DNA from: Chloroflexota bacterium
Lineage (GTDB): Bacteria > Chloroflexota > Anaerolineae > B4-G1
Reading direction: 5' to 3'
DNA: 64,000 nucleotides
Assembly (NCBI GenBank): GCA_024232355.1
Contig: JAAEPW010000097.1
Location: forward strand, 1-64,000
Of the stretch, positions 27,394 through 37,884 are shown one piece after another (position 1 is the stretch's first letter; each line of letters starts with the position of its first letter). Both the position numbers and the translations under genes were made by a program. The notes beneath the pieces are model-generated. The model was not told the origin of the DNA and searched no databases. It worked only from the letters and a program-made list of their open reading frames with translations.

Positions 27394-30300
27394 TTAACTT
27401 TCCTTCAATGCCTGGCTTATCACTTGAGCCAATTGCTCCAATCGTGGGGGTTTGAGCAGCCAGCCACTTAGCCCTTGTGCCTGAAGACCTTTCAGTTCAT
27501 CCTCCATCGGGTGACCGGTTAGCATGACCACTGGCATTGTTAACCCTTGCTGCCGCAAATTGTGCAGCAACGCGATGCCGCCCATCTCGGGCATTACCAC
27601 ATCGCTCAATACCAACGCGATTTCGTCGCTTTGTTGTTCCAGGATCGCCAGTGCTTTGCGACCGTTGGCAGCCTCGATCACCCGGTAGTTTAACTGTTCC
27701 AGACTTTCCACCAGTGCTTCCCGCGCAATGGCATTGTCCTCTACGATCAGGATGGTTTCCCCCTGACCTTGAATGAGGGAGGGCATTTCTGGCGTGGATG
27801 GTTCCAGCGGATGCTGCGGCAAGATGGGCAGGTAGATGGTAAATGTCGTTCCTTTGCCCAGTTCGGTATCTATGGTGATGTGCCCATCGTGCGAGCCGAC
27901 GATGCCGTGTACCTGTGCCAATCCCAGCCCACTTCCTGCCCCCGGCGCTTTGGTGGTGAAAAATGGTTCAAAGATGTGGGGGAGCGCGTCAGGAGGGATG
28001 CCTGTCCCGGTGTCTGATACCATGATCTGAATCCATTCACCGGTCTCCATTTCGGGCAAGAGGGTGGTATGGTATGGTTCGATGCGTACCAGCTTTAGTC
28101 CGATGCGCAATTCTCCGCCCTCTGGCATTGCGTCTCGCGCGTTGACAGCCAGATTGGTCACCATCTGCTGTATGCGTGTTGGATCGGCGTTGACGATAAA
28201 CAAATCGGCATCCAGAAGCGAATCGTTGGCCTCGTCTAGACCGTACGACAGTTTGACCTCAATGCTTTCCGGCAGCGTGCGTTCCAACAGTTGGGCCTGC
28301 TCTTTCAAGAACGACAAGAGATCAAGGGGGTGTCGTTCGATCACCGAGCGCCGGCTAAAGTCGAGAACCTGGCGGATCAGGCGGGTCGCGTGATTGGCCT
28401 GCTGGTTGATCGTCTCCATCCGCTCTTGGACGCGTGGGGGTAGTCCGTCTGTCCGTGAGGTTATTTGGGCGTAAAGGACGATGGTCGCCATAATGTTATT
28501 AAAGTCGTGGGCGATGCCGGCCGCCAGTTGACCCACAGCGGCTAGCCGCTCTTGCTGCTGGATGCGACGTTCGATTTCGCGCTGTTGGGTCACGTCGCGA
28601 ACGACCAGCACCCAGCCGCCGAGCGTGGGGCCGGTTTCAATGGAGCGCGCGATGACCTGAAAATCCTGATCGTCTATTGTCATGTCGTGCCACAAGCCCT
28701 TGGGAGGCGAGGTGAGCAGTTCGATCAACGGTTGGCCGCCCAAGTGGGTGAGTGTGTCTCCTACCCGAACACTTGCCAGGGCAGCCAGGTCCTTTTCGGC
28801 TACCGGGTTGACCAAAACGATCCGTCCACCGGCGTCTAGCAGGAGCACCCCTTCCGGCACTGTGTCCACGATCTGCTGCACCCGTTGAGCCTGTTCCTGG
28901 ATTTGCACCAACAGGCGGAGGCGCTCTACGACCACTCCCACTTGTCGCCCCACTGCCTCGACCAAAGCTGTTTCCTCGGAACTCCAGAACCGAGGCTCGG
29001 CGGCAGCCAAGCTCAACCCACCTATACGTTTTCCCTCAACGAGGATCGGAACGGTTAGCCCGGCACGGATACCAAACCGTTTCATAATTAGACTGGGGAT
29101 TGCTGCCGACAATACTACGTTGTCGGCCTCAAAGTCTTTTACCACATACGATCTTGAAATATCAAGGTCGTTCGCTTGGGCTATATTGTTCATCACTGGG
29201 CCGATGTCAGTCACCACTCCTCGGATGGCTCGCTCGCCAGCCACCCAAATGGCTCCTATCTCTAGCTTGAGGGCGCTTAGAGTATGATCCAAAGCGGTCT
29301 CTAATAATGCCGGCAAGCTGGACGCGGCAACAGACGCAGCAATGATATCGTTTAGGGCCTCTTGCTGGCTCGCCCGGCGGAGAGCTTCTTCCTCTGCCTG
29401 TTTGCGTTCGGTGATGTCCGAAAACGTAGCCACCATTCGTCCGTGCAAAGTTTGAAAGGCCCGCACCTCAAAAGCCCCGGCGATCCGATTTTCCTCATAG
29501 ATGATCTGGTCGGTTTGCCAAGTCTGACCTTCTGAGGCAGCCAGACGATACTTTTCTGGCACCTCTGTCTCAACGAGTGCCGGAAATGCCTCTTCGATCG
29601 TCTTGCCCACGAACTGATTGTTATCCACACCGAGAATATCATCAGCCGCCGGGTTGGCCCCGGTGAACACTAGCCTTCCGTCGGGTTCCAGTTGGTACAT
29701 GTGCATTCCTACGGGGATGGATTCGATAATGGTGCGGGATTTTTCCTCCGACTCTTGCAGCGCGCGCGTTGCTTGCAACGCACTAGCCAAGGCTTCTCTT
29801 TGTCCCTCCTCGGCGTGCTTGCGCTCTGCGATTTCCTGCTGAGCCAGCTCGAACAACTGGGCTTTGCGCCAGGCAGCGGCCACCTGATGGGAAAAAGCGG
29901 TGACCGCTGGCACATCCGCTCGGGTGAGATCGTTCGACTGTACCAGGAATACACCAATGACCATATCCCCCACAATGAGAGGGGCGACGATAGATTTCGG
30001 CACTCGCAGCATTTGTACGATTTGTCCGGCGAACCGTTTTACCGGCCTGGGCAATGCTTGCTGCACAAGATCCTTCATATCCTCTATCAAAACGGCCCTT
30101 TTCTCTCGGGCCACCTTTCTGTACACTTTTGCATTGTCAATAGATATCGCAAAATCCTCGTGCCTGATGCCTACCAATCTTTCAGCAACGTCGAGCGCCT
30201 TGAAATCAAGGCTCAGGTATTTGGTGAACAATTTGCTCTGGTTCTCGTCTGTCGGGAAAAGCATGCAAGAAAAGCCGAGCTTGCCAAGTTCATCTGCCAC

Positions 30301-31551
30301 TGCCGTAAATATCTCATCAGGGGTGAGGGCCCTTGCCATAGCCAGCGCGGCCCGATTCAGTGATTGGAGTAATTGTTCCACCCGTTTTAGTTCTGAAATA
30401 TCTACGCCAACTCCCAAATCATATGGCACATCCTCAATGACAATGAGATTTCCAGTCATTAGCATGGGGATGCATTTTCCATCTTTTGTAACAAAGGTTG
30501 TATCTACCGAAGATTTTCCTTCTTTGTACACTTGTTCCATTCTTTCCTTAATGATTTCATGGTTCTTGGGCTCCATAAAATCCAATGGGTTCATCTTGGC
30601 TATCTCTGTTGCTGTATAACCGGTGACAGTTTCCAATGTTTTATTCCAACGAACAAGTCTTGAATCTTCTGTCAACGGAAATATGTAGAATACTCCTGGT
30701 ATGCTATCTATGGCCAGCTGTAAAAATCGTTTCTCCTTGACGAGTTCTTCCTCGACCTGCTTGCGATCAGTGATGTCGCGGCCTACGCCAAGGATGGCCG
30801 CCACGTTCATGTTATCGTCGAGCATGGCCGTATCCATCCAACCCAGCCACCTCCAGCCGTCTTTCGTCATGGCCCGTTGTTCCATGTAGGCAGTGTGCGG
30901 TGGTCGATAAAGATTCTCCATTGCCTTGGCCGTGCTCTCGCGGTCATCCTCGTGGACCAAGGGCATGAACGTTTTTCCCAGCAGTTCGTCCTCTGTTTTG
31001 CCAAACAGTTTGCAGTAGGATGGGCTGACAAACTGGAATTTACCTTCCGTGTCTACTCGGACGATCAAGTCGGTCTGGTTTTCTACAAGCAAGCGGTACT
31101 TTTCCTCGCTCTCTCGCAGTGCTTGTTCTGTATGCACGCGTTCAGCAATCTCGGTCTTGAGTTGTTCATTCGCCCGCAGCAATTCAGTGGTGTGCTCTTG
31201 GACTGCTTGTTCGAGCCGGAATTTGTCGTTGGAGAGGAGTTTTTCTTGAGCGCGATTCTCGAGAACAAGGGCCAACATGCGTGTGGCGTTCCTGATGATG
31301 ACTAATAACTCGTTCGGTTGTGCATCCAAATCTCCTTCTAGGACGATCCACCCAAAAGAGTTCTGATCTGTGGCTATCTCGACGGTCTCGGCTGGAGCGA
31401 GATCGTCATCCGCCAACAACCGTAGATGAATATCAGTTTGCGCTCGGTTCAGCGCCTCCAGGAAAACGGTCAGAATGCGTTCCGGGCTTTTGATCTGCGC
31501 AAGATTAAGCATCAACAAAAAAAGATCGTGAGCCAAGTGCTCCATGTTCAT
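27394..31551 (-). CDS. Hybrid histidine kinase with multiple PAS and GAF domains
   Basis: ATG 31551 is chosen because AAGGAG lies seven bases upstream; the frame is open further. The ~1385-residue soluble protein contains an N-terminal helical/GAF-like part, two PAS domains ([38 protein letters not shown]), a GAF domain, PAS3 ([18 protein letters not shown]), a second GAF, PAS4 ([18 protein letters not shown]), HisKA with His1015 in [10 protein letters not shown], HATPase_c ([29 protein letters not shown]) and a receiver with Asp about 1317 in [10 protein letters not shown]. It has no membrane helix, so it senses internal cues. The kinase core closely matches the one at 3050. A MEDS protein lies upstream and DUF5685 downstream. 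Confidence 0.92.
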   Translation of the reverse strand: MNMEHLAHDLFLLMLNLAQIKSPERILTVFLEALNRAQTDIHLRLLADDDLAPAETVEIATDQNSFGWIVLEGDLDAQPNELLVIIRNATRMLALVLENRAQEKLLSNDKFRLEQAVQEHTTELLRANEQLKTEIAERVHTEQALRESEEKYRLLVENQTDLIVRVDTEGKFQFVSPSYCKLFGKTEDELLGKTFMPLVHEDDRESTAKAMENLYRPPHTAYMEQRAMTKDGWRWLGWMDTAMLDDNMNVAAILGVGRDITDRKQVEEELVKEKRFLQLAIDSIPGVFYIFPLTEDSRLVRWNKTLETVTGYTATEIAKMNPLDFMEPKNHEIIKERMEQVYKEGKSSVDTTFVTKDGKCIPMLMTGNLIVIEDVPYDLGVGVDISELKRVEQLLQSLNRAALAMARALTPDEIFTAVADELGKLGFSCMLFPTDENQSKLFTKYLSLDFKALDVAERLVGIRHEDFAISIDNAKVYRKVAREKRAVLIEDMKDLVQQALPRPVKRFAGQIVQMLRVPKSIVAPLIVGDMVIGVFLVQSNDLTRADVPAVTAFSHQVAAAWRKAQLFELAQQEIAERKHAEEGQREALASALQATRALQESEEKSRTIIESIPVGMHMYQLEPDGRLVFTGANPAADDILGVDNNQFVGKTIEEAFPALVETEVPEKYRLAASEGQTWQTDQIIYEENRIAGAFEVRAFQTLHGRMVATFSDITERKQAEEEALRRASQQEALNDIIAASVAASSLPALLETALDHTLSALKLEIGAIWVAGERAIRGVVTDIGPVMNNIAQANDLDISRSYVVKDFEADNVVLSAAIPSLIMKRFGIRAGLTVPILVEGKRIGGLSLAAAEPRFWSSEETALVEAVGRQVGVVVERLRLLVQIQEQAQRVQQIVDTVPEGVLLLDAGGRIVLVNPVAEKDLAALASVRVGDTLTHLGGQPLIELLTSPPKGLWHDMTIDDQDFQVIARSIETGPTLGGWVLVVRDVTQQREIERRIQQQERLAAVGQLAAGIAHDFNNIMATIVLYAQITSRTDGLPPRVQERMETINQQANHATRLIRQVLDFSRRSVIERHPLDLLSFLKEQAQLLERTLPESIEVKLSYGLDEANDSLLDADLFIVNADPTRIQQMVTNLAVNARDAMPEGGELRIGLKLVRIEPYHTTLLPEMETGEWIQIMVSDTGTGIPPDALPHIFEPFFTTKAPGAGSGLGLAQVHGIVGSHDGHITIDTELGKGTTFTIYLPILPQHPLEPSTPEMPSLIQGQGETILIVEDNAIAREALVESLEQLNYRVIEAANGRKALAILEQQSDEIALVLSDVVMPEMGGIALLHNLRQQGLTMPVVMLTGHPMEDELKGLQAQGLSGWLLKPPRLEQLAQVISQALKES

Positions 31552-32005
31552 CCTGTTACTCCTTCTCATCTGTCTAGTTTCCTGCCTGGATTGGAAACCA
31601 AGACTTGTTTTGAGAAAACGGGCTGATCCCATCGTCGAGACTCGGTAGATCCAAATTCTTGCCTGGGGAAGACTTTGCAAGTATCCAAATGTGACTCCAC
31701 AGGCAGAATCGATTGGTTTTTCAAGCATTTTTGGCCAGCGAGCATCTGGCACTGGGTCCGTTCAATGGGGTTTTGGCGAAGACCGTCAAATCGCATCAAA
31801 AGAATCGCAAAAAGCATCTTAACTGGCCAAAATCGCAAGAAAATTTAATAGAAAAGCTGGCTTTAGTCTGTGTATGAAACAATCCCACCCAACGGACCCA
31901 GTGCCAACATCTCTTTAGACTTCCAAAGTCCAAAATCTGTATCTACTGTGACTAACCAACGGGGGCGGTTCAATACTCCTTGGATGATCTTTCGGTTGTT
32001 GGCAC
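31552..32005. other. Intergenic, about 450 bases, no gene recognised
   Basis: This holds the upstream region of the large hybrid kinase. A minus-strand frame at 31863-32201 is open but overlaps the MEDS gene in another frame and resembles nothing known to me. Frames running through 31566-31838 overlap the kinase's upstream extension and lack ribosome-binding sites. No hairpin stood out. Confidence 0.45.
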
Positions 32006-32680
32006 CTATACAGTCTGTCCGTTGGCTGGCAAACGGGACTGAAATTCTGGAGCGTTTTGGGCCAGCCACACATCCGGATCCTGATAGTAGGGATTTTCGG
32101 TAATCACCCCTCCATTGATCGTATAGGGATGAGTGCGTAGAACGTCCATAATGACCGCACCTGAGAATTTGGTGACGTTGTAGAGGCAAATACTGATCCA
32201 CGGCTTGCCAGGGATGAAATAGTTCAGGCGCGATTCATAGGCCATCAGATGTTCAACACCAGGAATGGCCTCTAGTGCCCAATCCATCTCTGCTGTAGCA
32301 CGGACGTTGCGCGGCCCGTCCTTTTGACTCGCGGAAAAAAAGTCGTTCAATCCATCATCCATAGCCCAAGGGGAGAACACACCGTTGGGATAATAGAGCT
32401 CTTGCGTAGCGAGGAGTTGAAAAAGGTCCGAATCGCTGGTGTGGTCGCAACAATCCGGATAGTGTTGTCCATACGTTTGGACAAAATCTTCCTTGCTACG
32501 CCCAGTGGGGCAATATAACTGCAGATCTCCATCGAGATCACCTTGATGCAGGTATCCCATAATGATCTGGTCTATTTCCTCCTCGGTTTCGTAGAGCCCG
32601 GCCATGTGAACTCCCCAATTGCACGTATAATTGCCAAATCCCAGTTCCAGGGTTGGCTGATCAGACGTTTTAATATGCAT
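32006..32680 (-). CDS. MEDS-domain (DcmR-type) sensory protein
   Basis: The 224-residue protein matches the MEDS domain (named from methanogen/methylotroph DcmR sensors): an opening with HMAGLYETEEEIDQIIMGYL, a centre with NVRATAEMDWALEAIPGVEH, then LMAYESRLNYFIP, ISICLYNVTKFSGAVIMDVL, and the closing RTHPYTINGGVITENPYY. MEDS domains are thought to bind hydrophobic or C1-type ligands and occur in regulators and histidine kinases. Here the domain stands alone with no output domain. It lies upstream of the multi-PAS hybrid kinase on the same strand, about 450 bases away, so it could be a separate input protein for it. Confidence 0.78.
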   Translation of the reverse strand: MHIKTSDQPTLELGFGNYTCNWGVHMAGLYETEEEIDQIIMGYLHQGDLDGDLQLYCPTGRSKEDFVQTYGQHYPDCCDHTSDSDLFQLLATQELYYPNGVFSPWAMDDGLNDFFSASQKDGPRNVRATAEMDWALEAIPGVEHLMAYESRLNYFIPGKPWISICLYNVTKFSGAVIMDVLRTHPYTINGGVITENPYYQDPDVWLAQNAPEFQSRLPANGQTV

Positions 32681-32847
32681 GGCTTTCTCCTATTTCTGGT
32701 CACGCGATATGCTTTTTGTACCCCAAAAAACAGTGTACAATGATGAGGAAATGGTCGAGCGGTAGGTTATGTGAGAATTGTGGCCTATTGCATAGGCCTT
32801 GTTAAATTATACTCCCAATGTGATACACTCACAAACGGAATGATTTC

Positions 32848-35418
32848 TCACTCGACTACCTCGATGGTCACATAGTTACCCGTTACCTCGTTCCCTGCCG
32901 CATCGATCCCTATCGCTGCAAAGACGTGCGTCCCGACCGACATCGGCCACAGTGCCTGATACGGCGGTCGCGTCAACGTCACCAGAGCTTGACCATCTAC
33001 TAGCATCGTCACATGGTGTAACGAAACCCCATCAGCCGGACGGACGGCCACGATGATTTGCTGCGTCGCGGGCGGGATCTCGGGCGATAGGCGGTAACGG
33101 CTGCCCTGGTCGGGGCTGGTCAAAATGAGGGGCGCAGAGTCGGGAGAGTTTCCTTTTTCTGGCGTTTGGCTTCCTGCCACTTGGTCGGGACATAGGGGGG
33201 AGTATGCGCCCGGCGGTTGGGGGATAATTTGATCTCGCACCCAGTCTTGCGCTTCGGCGGGGTAGAGGGTGTAGCGTTCACGCACGGCAAACTGTGGCGG
33301 ACAGCCAGGGCCAGCCAGCCAGCCGTTGCGCGCGTCCAGAACGTAGAGCCAATGCCAGTCGTCAAGCCGGGTGGGTTCGGTGCCCTCGATGAACAGTTCG
33401 GTGAGGGTGCGCGGACAAGCCACCGGTTGCCTTGTTGCATCCTCTATCCTGCTCCCTACTTGCGATTTGAGCCCACTATCGGCGCAAACCTCCATCCGCA
33501 CCATCCCCGGCGGCTCGACGAATTCACGCGCGGGACGGCCCTTGAGCAGCGTCTCTGTCACGTCGTGCCAGATGGGGGCGGCGCCTACCACGCCGCTGAC
33601 GTGTTGCATCGGTTCGTTATCGGCGTTGCCAGCCCACACGCCGACGACCAGGCCGGGGGTATAGCCCACAGTCCAGTTGTCGCGCCAGTCGGTGGTGGTG
33701 CCGGTCTTGACGGCGGCGGGGCGGGCGAGTCGCAGCGCGCTCCCCTCGCCAAAGGTGGGTGTGCGGGCCATGTTGTCGCTCAGGATGTCAGTGATGAGGT
33801 AGGCGACGCGCTCGTCCATCACGCGCGCGCCGGGAGCGGTCTCCCAGGTTTTCAGCACTCGTCCCTCGCTGTCTTCCACGCGGGTAATGGTCACCGGTTC
33901 CACCCGGTAACCGGTGTTGGCAAAGGCGCCGTAAGCGGCCGTCAGTTCCAGCAGACGAACTTCGCCGCCGCCCAGCGTCAGTGCCAGGCCAAAGCGGTCG
34001 GCGTCATCGAACGTTGTGATGCCCATCGAGCGGGCCAGCGCCGTCATACGCTCGATGCCGATGTAATCGAGCACCTTGACGGCGATCAGGTTGTAGCTGG
34101 AGGCCAACGCTTGCCTGAGCAGCACCGGTCCCCGCCACTGACGGTCGTAATTTCGTGGCACGTACGGGTCGCCCTCACGGGTGATGTAGGCGGTGCGTAC
34201 GTCCACCATCATTGTGGCCGGGGTGAGGGGATTGGAACGGGCGGGGTCAAAAGCGGCGGCGTAGGTGATAGGCTTGATGGAAGAGCCGGGTTGTCGTCTG
34301 GTGACCGTAGCATTGACCGCACCATTGATACGGGGATCAAAATAGTCGGGGCTGCCGACCATCACCAATACCTGGCCAGTGATCGGATCCATTACCACCA
34401 CGGCGGCGTTGCGCACGTTGTGGGGTGGTTGGTCAGCGCGCGGGCTGGTCAGTTGTTCCAGCCGGTAGCGGATGATGCGGCGTGCCGCGTTTTGCGCGTC
34501 CAGGTCGAGGGTGGTGTAGACTTGCAAGCCTTGCGTATAGATCGCCTCCAGCCCAAATTCTCGCTCTAATTGGCCACGCACGTGCATCACAAAATGGGGT
34601 GCTTGGATGGGAAAGGGAACCGAGGCAAAGCTAAGCTTTTCCTGTGCCGCCAGGTCAGCTTCGGGCTGAGAGATATAGCCGTGCTTGACCATCAAGCCCA
34701 GCACTATGGTTTGACGGGTCTTGGCGGCGCTGGGGTCTTCCAGTGGGTTGTAGAAAACTGGTGATTGGGGCAGTCCGGCCAGCAACGCGCATTCTGCTAG
34801 ATCAAGATCGGCCGCGCTCTTGGCAAAGTAGGTCCGGGCGGCGGCTTCGATGCCGTAGGCTAGGTTGCCGTAATACGTTTCGTTTAGGTAGAGGGTAAGG
34901 ATTTCGTCTTTGGAATATGTGCGTGCCAGCCGCCAGGCCAGGATGCTCTCGCGCAATTTCCGCTCCAGGCTGATCTCGATCCGCTCTTCCGGCGAAAGCA
35001 GCAGGTTGCGGGCCAGTTGCTGGGTGATGGTGCTGCCGCCCGACAGAATCTCGCCGCCACGCAGGTTGATCCACAAGGCCCGGATGATGGCCCACCCATC
35101 CACACCGGGGTTGGTGTAAAAACTGGCATCCTCGGTGGCGACAGTGGCACTCGCGCAGGCGGTGGGGATTTGGGTCAAGGGAACGGGCGTGTGTGCACCA
35201 CCATGCGGGTCGAGGATTTCGTACAGCAGACGCCCGTTGCGATCATAGATGCGGGTGGATGGAGCAGCGGTCCGTTCATACAACTGGTCGGGTGCGGGCA
35301 GGTCCACCGTCAGCCAGCGGGTCACTCCAACAGTGGCCAGTATTAACAGGAAAGCGACTATGACGGCGATGATGCGAATCCGGGTCAACTGGCCTCTAAC
35401 CGTGTAACCACGCATCAC
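32848..35418 (-). CDS. pbpC: Class A penicillin-binding protein (PBP1C type)
   Basis: The 856-residue protein has one N-terminal TM (about 14-36), a GT51 glycosyltransferase domain with catalytic Glu96 in VATEDASFYTNPG and SGGSTITQQLARNLL, and a transpeptidase domain with SxxK at Ser379 (PGSSIKPITYA), SxN in ASSYNLIAVK and KTG at about 571 (AVKTGTTTDWRDNW). The C-terminal ~100 residues (YRLSPEIPP to the end, with LVDGQALVTLTRPPYQALWP) match the BiPBP_C domain that marks PBP1C. It polymerises and cross-links peptidoglycan outside the membrane. It begins 8 bases after the uridine-kinase gene stop, so both are probably one transcript. PBP1C is often partnered with alpha-2-macroglobulin, present here at 18192. 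Confidence 0.92.
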   Translation of the reverse strand: MMRGYTVRGQLTRIRIIAVIVAFLLILATVGVTRWLTVDLPAPDQLYERTAAPSTRIYDRNGRLLYEILDPHGGAHTPVPLTQIPTACASATVATEDASFYTNPGVDGWAIIRALWINLRGGEILSGGSTITQQLARNLLLSPEERIEISLERKLRESILAWRLARTYSKDEILTLYLNETYYGNLAYGIEAAARTYFAKSAADLDLAECALLAGLPQSPVFYNPLEDPSAAKTRQTIVLGLMVKHGYISQPEADLAAQEKLSFASVPFPIQAPHFVMHVRGQLEREFGLEAIYTQGLQVYTTLDLDAQNAARRIIRYRLEQLTSPRADQPPHNVRNAAVVVMDPITGQVLVMVGSPDYFDPRINGAVNATVTRRQPGSSIKPITYAAAFDPARSNPLTPATMMVDVRTAYITREGDPYVPRNYDRQWRGPVLLRQALASSYNLIAVKVLDYIGIERMTALARSMGITTFDDADRFGLALTLGGGEVRLLELTAAYGAFANTGYRVEPVTITRVEDSEGRVLKTWETAPGARVMDERVAYLITDILSDNMARTPTFGEGSALRLARPAAVKTGTTTDWRDNWTVGYTPGLVVGVWAGNADNEPMQHVSGVVGAAPIWHDVTETLLKGRPAREFVEPPGMVRMEVCADSGLKSQVGSRIEDATRQPVACPRTLTELFIEGTEPTRLDDWHWLYVLDARNGWLAGPGCPPQFAVRERYTLYPAEAQDWVRDQIIPQPPGAYSPLCPDQVAGSQTPEKGNSPDSAPLILTSPDQGSRYRLSPEIPPATQQIIVAVRPADGVSLHHVTMLVDGQALVTLTRPPYQALWPMSVGTHVFAAIGIDAAGNEVTGNYVTIEVVE

Positions 35419-35425
35419 GTTTCAT

Positions 35426-37138
35426 CTATGGCGTATAGTCCCGCAAGATTGAGCCGCCGATAAACTCGCGCAGAATGGAATTATCTGGAATCAAGTCTGG
35501 GCCGCACGGTTCGAACCATTGCAAGAACGTGAGCAAGCGTTTGGCCTCGACGCGTCGAGGGCTGGAAGGTTCAACTTGTAGCAGCAGTGGCTTGGCCAGT
35601 GGCTTGAGCACGGCCAGCTCGTAGGCCAGGGCAGAGTTAAACATGACGTCGGCGTGTTCCTGGTAGGGAAAAATGTGCCGCTTTTCTCCACGCCGCACAC
35701 TTTCCCAACGGTTCAGAGTTTCCTCGGCTGTGTACCCCCGATAGGTAGCGTCTCGCACGATGCGCCGTAGTAGTCGGGTATCCGTCGTCGGCACCCGATT
35801 GTAACGGTCAATGTTGAGTTGTGTCAGGGCCGAGATGTAGATGCGAAAGGTACATTCGCGCGGTATGGAGGGCATCAATTGGGGATTCAGCCCGTGGATG
35901 CCTTCAATGATGATGATATGATCGGGACCGAGTTGGACGGTTTCGCCAATCTCACGGTGGCCGGTGTGAAAGTTAAAGGTTGGGAGTTGTACGGTTTCCC
36001 CACGCATCAAGGCCAGCAGTTGTTGGTTGAACAGTGGCAAATCGAGTGCCTCCAACACCTCAAAATCGTAATTGCCCTGTTCGTCTCGAGGCGTCTTTTC
36101 CCGATCCACAAAATAGTTATCCATCGCCAGGGGAAAGGGCCGAATGCCATGGGCCAATAGCTGAATAGAGAGTCGTTTGGAAAAGGTGGTCTTGCCAGCA
36201 GCGGAGGGGCCTGCAATGATTACCAATCGAACCTCATCCCGGTACCGAGTGATCAGATCGGCGATTTGCGCGATACGTTGTTCGTGCAGCGCCTCAGAGA
36301 CGAGGATATTCTCGCGAATGCGTCCATCGGCAATTGTCTCGTTCAGTCCACTGACAGACTCTACACCCAGCAGGCGCAACCATTCGCCGTATTCACGAAA
36401 GATCGCCGTTAGTTGAGGATAATCGAGTACGGGTCTAAGTTCCGTCGGCCAATGGCGGCGTGGGTATTGGAGCACGAACCCTGGTGGCCACAGATGTAGG
36501 GCAAAGTGGTGCAGGTATCCGGTCGAAGGCACCATATAGCCGTGCAAATAGTCACGATTGTCACGCAGGTTGTAGAGCGAAAGATAATCTTTCTGACGGC
36601 GGGCCAATAGTTGAACTTTTTCCTTCTCTCCGCGCGTGCGGAATGTCTCAATGACCTCTTTGAGCGGCACAAGTTCTCGCGTGATTGGGGTATCCTCGGC
36701 AATGATCTCGCGCATGCGGGTTTCGATTTGCGCCAATTCCTCTGCGTTGAATGGTTCCCGTTCTCGAACCTGGCAGAAGAATCCGCCAAAGGGCAGCGTA
36801 TAGTCCACAAAGATATGGGTGCTGGGGAATAACTCGCGCACCGCAGTGACCAACAGGAAGGCAAGCGAGCGCCGATAGATGCGCACACCGTCCGAGTTGG
36901 AGAGGAACACGGGGTCTACCTGGGCATCGGATCGTATCGGGTAGGTCAGTTCGCGCAGCTCGCCGTCGACCAACGCAGCGACGATGGGCGTAGGGCAATC
37001 GTCCATCGCTGCCTGGATGTACTGTTCCACTGGTGTGCCTACTGGGGCCTCAAAGGTACGTCCGTCGGGGAGTCGTACTTGGGCTGTTTCACGAGGTTGG
37101 GCGCTCTGCACGAGTCCGGTTTGTTTGTTTGCCATCAT
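35426..37138 (-). CDS. TGS-domain nucleoside (uridine) kinase
   Basis: The 570-residue protein combines a TGS domain (RLPDGRTFEAPVGTPVEQ, about 23-80), the HxxxH-like second additional domain of threonyl-tRNA synthetase type (FVDYTLPFGGFFCQV region) and a C-terminal uridine kinase/phosphoribulokinase fold with Walker A GPSAAGKTTFSKR (about 310-322), DNYFVDREKTPRDEQGN and FNFHTGHRE. Family members of this shape are annotated as nucleoside kinases phosphorylating uridine or cytidine. The start could be ATG 37138 or the adjacent ATG 37135; a weak AGGTGG precedes both. The gene sits directly upstream of the penicillin-binding protein with an 8-base gap; the biological link is unclear. Confidence 0.88.
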   Translation of the reverse strand: MMANKQTGLVQSAQPRETAQVRLPDGRTFEAPVGTPVEQYIQAAMDDCPTPIVAALVDGELRELTYPIRSDAQVDPVFLSNSDGVRIYRRSLAFLLVTAVRELFPSTHIFVDYTLPFGGFFCQVREREPFNAEELAQIETRMREIIAEDTPITRELVPLKEVIETFRTRGEKEKVQLLARRQKDYLSLYNLRDNRDYLHGYMVPSTGYLHHFALHLWPPGFVLQYPRRHWPTELRPVLDYPQLTAIFREYGEWLRLLGVESVSGLNETIADGRIRENILVSEALHEQRIAQIADLITRYRDEVRLVIIAGPSAAGKTTFSKRLSIQLLAHGIRPFPLAMDNYFVDREKTPRDEQGNYDFEVLEALDLPLFNQQLLALMRGETVQLPTFNFHTGHREIGETVQLGPDHIIIIEGIHGLNPQLMPSIPRECTFRIYISALTQLNIDRYNRVPTTDTRLLRRIVRDATYRGYTAEETLNRWESVRRGEKRHIFPYQEHADVMFNSALAYELAVLKPLAKPLLLQVEPSSPRRVEAKRLLTFLQWFEPCGPDLIPDNSILREFIGGSILRDYTP

Positions 37139-37161
37139 ACCACCTGCTGAGAAATGATTTG

Positions 37162-37295
37162 CTACCGGACACTTTTTTCTTCAGCCACGAATTTCACGAA
37201 TTGTCACAAATGAGGATCAAAAATTAGTGTAAATTCGTGCAATTCGTGGCAAAAAATTCAGTATCGGTTGGTCACTTGCATAAAGTGTCCGGTAG
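37162..37295. repeat. MITE-like element with perfect 14-bp terminal inverted repeats
   Basis: CTACCGGACACTTT (37162-37175) and AAAGTGTCCGGTAG (37282-37295) are perfect inverted repeats bounding 134 bases. Inside is a long imperfect hairpin: 37184-37202 against 37232-37250, 18 of 19 positions pairing (GCCACGAATT arms). No coding frame is contained. Related sequences occur at 9048 and 25900. A clear target-site duplication was not found. Confidence 0.7.
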
Positions 37296-37434
37296 TGAAA
37301 GAAATGAAAGCGGCCACTGGGGCCGCAATAGGGTGTCCAAATACTTCAAGTGAATGGTCAGAGTGGAAGAGTTGGGGCAAAGGATCAAGAGTTGACGTTC
37401 TTGTTCAACGGTCAAGCCAACCTGACACGATGTG

Positions 37435-37884
37435 TTAGAATGGCAATTCCACCCGCCCGGCCATGATCAATATCAGGCAGCCACAGACTGCCACGTTCAT
37501 AAACAACAAGACTGCCAGCAACAACCGTTGTGTCGGTTGCAGGCCCGCGAACGACAAGGCAGAAGGTGTTTTTTGTTCTTCTTCGAACACATCATCTTCC
37601 AGAATCATTTGTTCCCGCAGGCCATCCAGTAAATCCATTGCGGACTCGGGTTCGCCCTGCTCTTCTTCTATAAGGAGCGCCTCCGCATCAACTCGCACTT
37701 GCTCTTCTTGTTCTCGGATCATCTGCAACCGTAGATCTTCTGCTACACTAGTCGGTGCCACCTCTACCGGTGGTTCTTCTACCACAAGCGGCGGCGGTTC
37801 TGGCTCCGCTTGCTCTTGGATCTGTTGGTCGCGCAATTCAACAAGCCACGAGGGCAATTGTTCGTTTTCTACTATGTCCGTCAC
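37435..37884 (-). CDS. Acidic protein with C-terminal membrane anchor
   Basis: The 149-residue protein is rich in Glu, Pro and Gln (QIQEQAEPEPPPLVVEEPPV), with predicted charged helices (DLRLQMIREQEEQVRVDAEA) and one hydrophobic segment near the end (LLLAVLLFMNVAVCGCLILI, about 122-141) followed by a short polar tail. There is no signal peptide, so it fits a tail-anchored or single-pass protein with its acidic part in the cytoplasm. I recognise no family. It lies between the MITE-like element and the cold-shock gene. The terminator between it and the cold-shock gene suggests separate transcription. Confidence 0.6.
   Translation of the reverse strand: MTDIVENEQLPSWLVELRDQQIQEQAEPEPPPLVVEEPPVEVAPTSVAEDLRLQMIREQEEQVRVDAEALLIEEEQGEPESAMDLLDGLREQMILEDDVFEEEQKTPSALSFAGLQPTQRLLLAVLLFMNVAVCGCLILIMAGRVELPF

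Noticed and set aside
31863..32201. 113-codon minus-strand frame overlapping the end of the MEDS gene
   Set aside because: It overlaps in another frame, has no ribosome-binding site and matches no family; the MEDS frame is clearly the real one.
33217..34569. 450-codon plus-strand frame opposite the PBP1C gene
   Set aside because: Antisense to intact transpeptidase motifs; composition rich in His, Gly and Val with no recognisable domain.
37151..37307. GAAATGA words flanking the MITE-like element as target-site duplication
   Set aside because: They do not directly abut the terminal repeats on either side, so they are not a convincing duplication.
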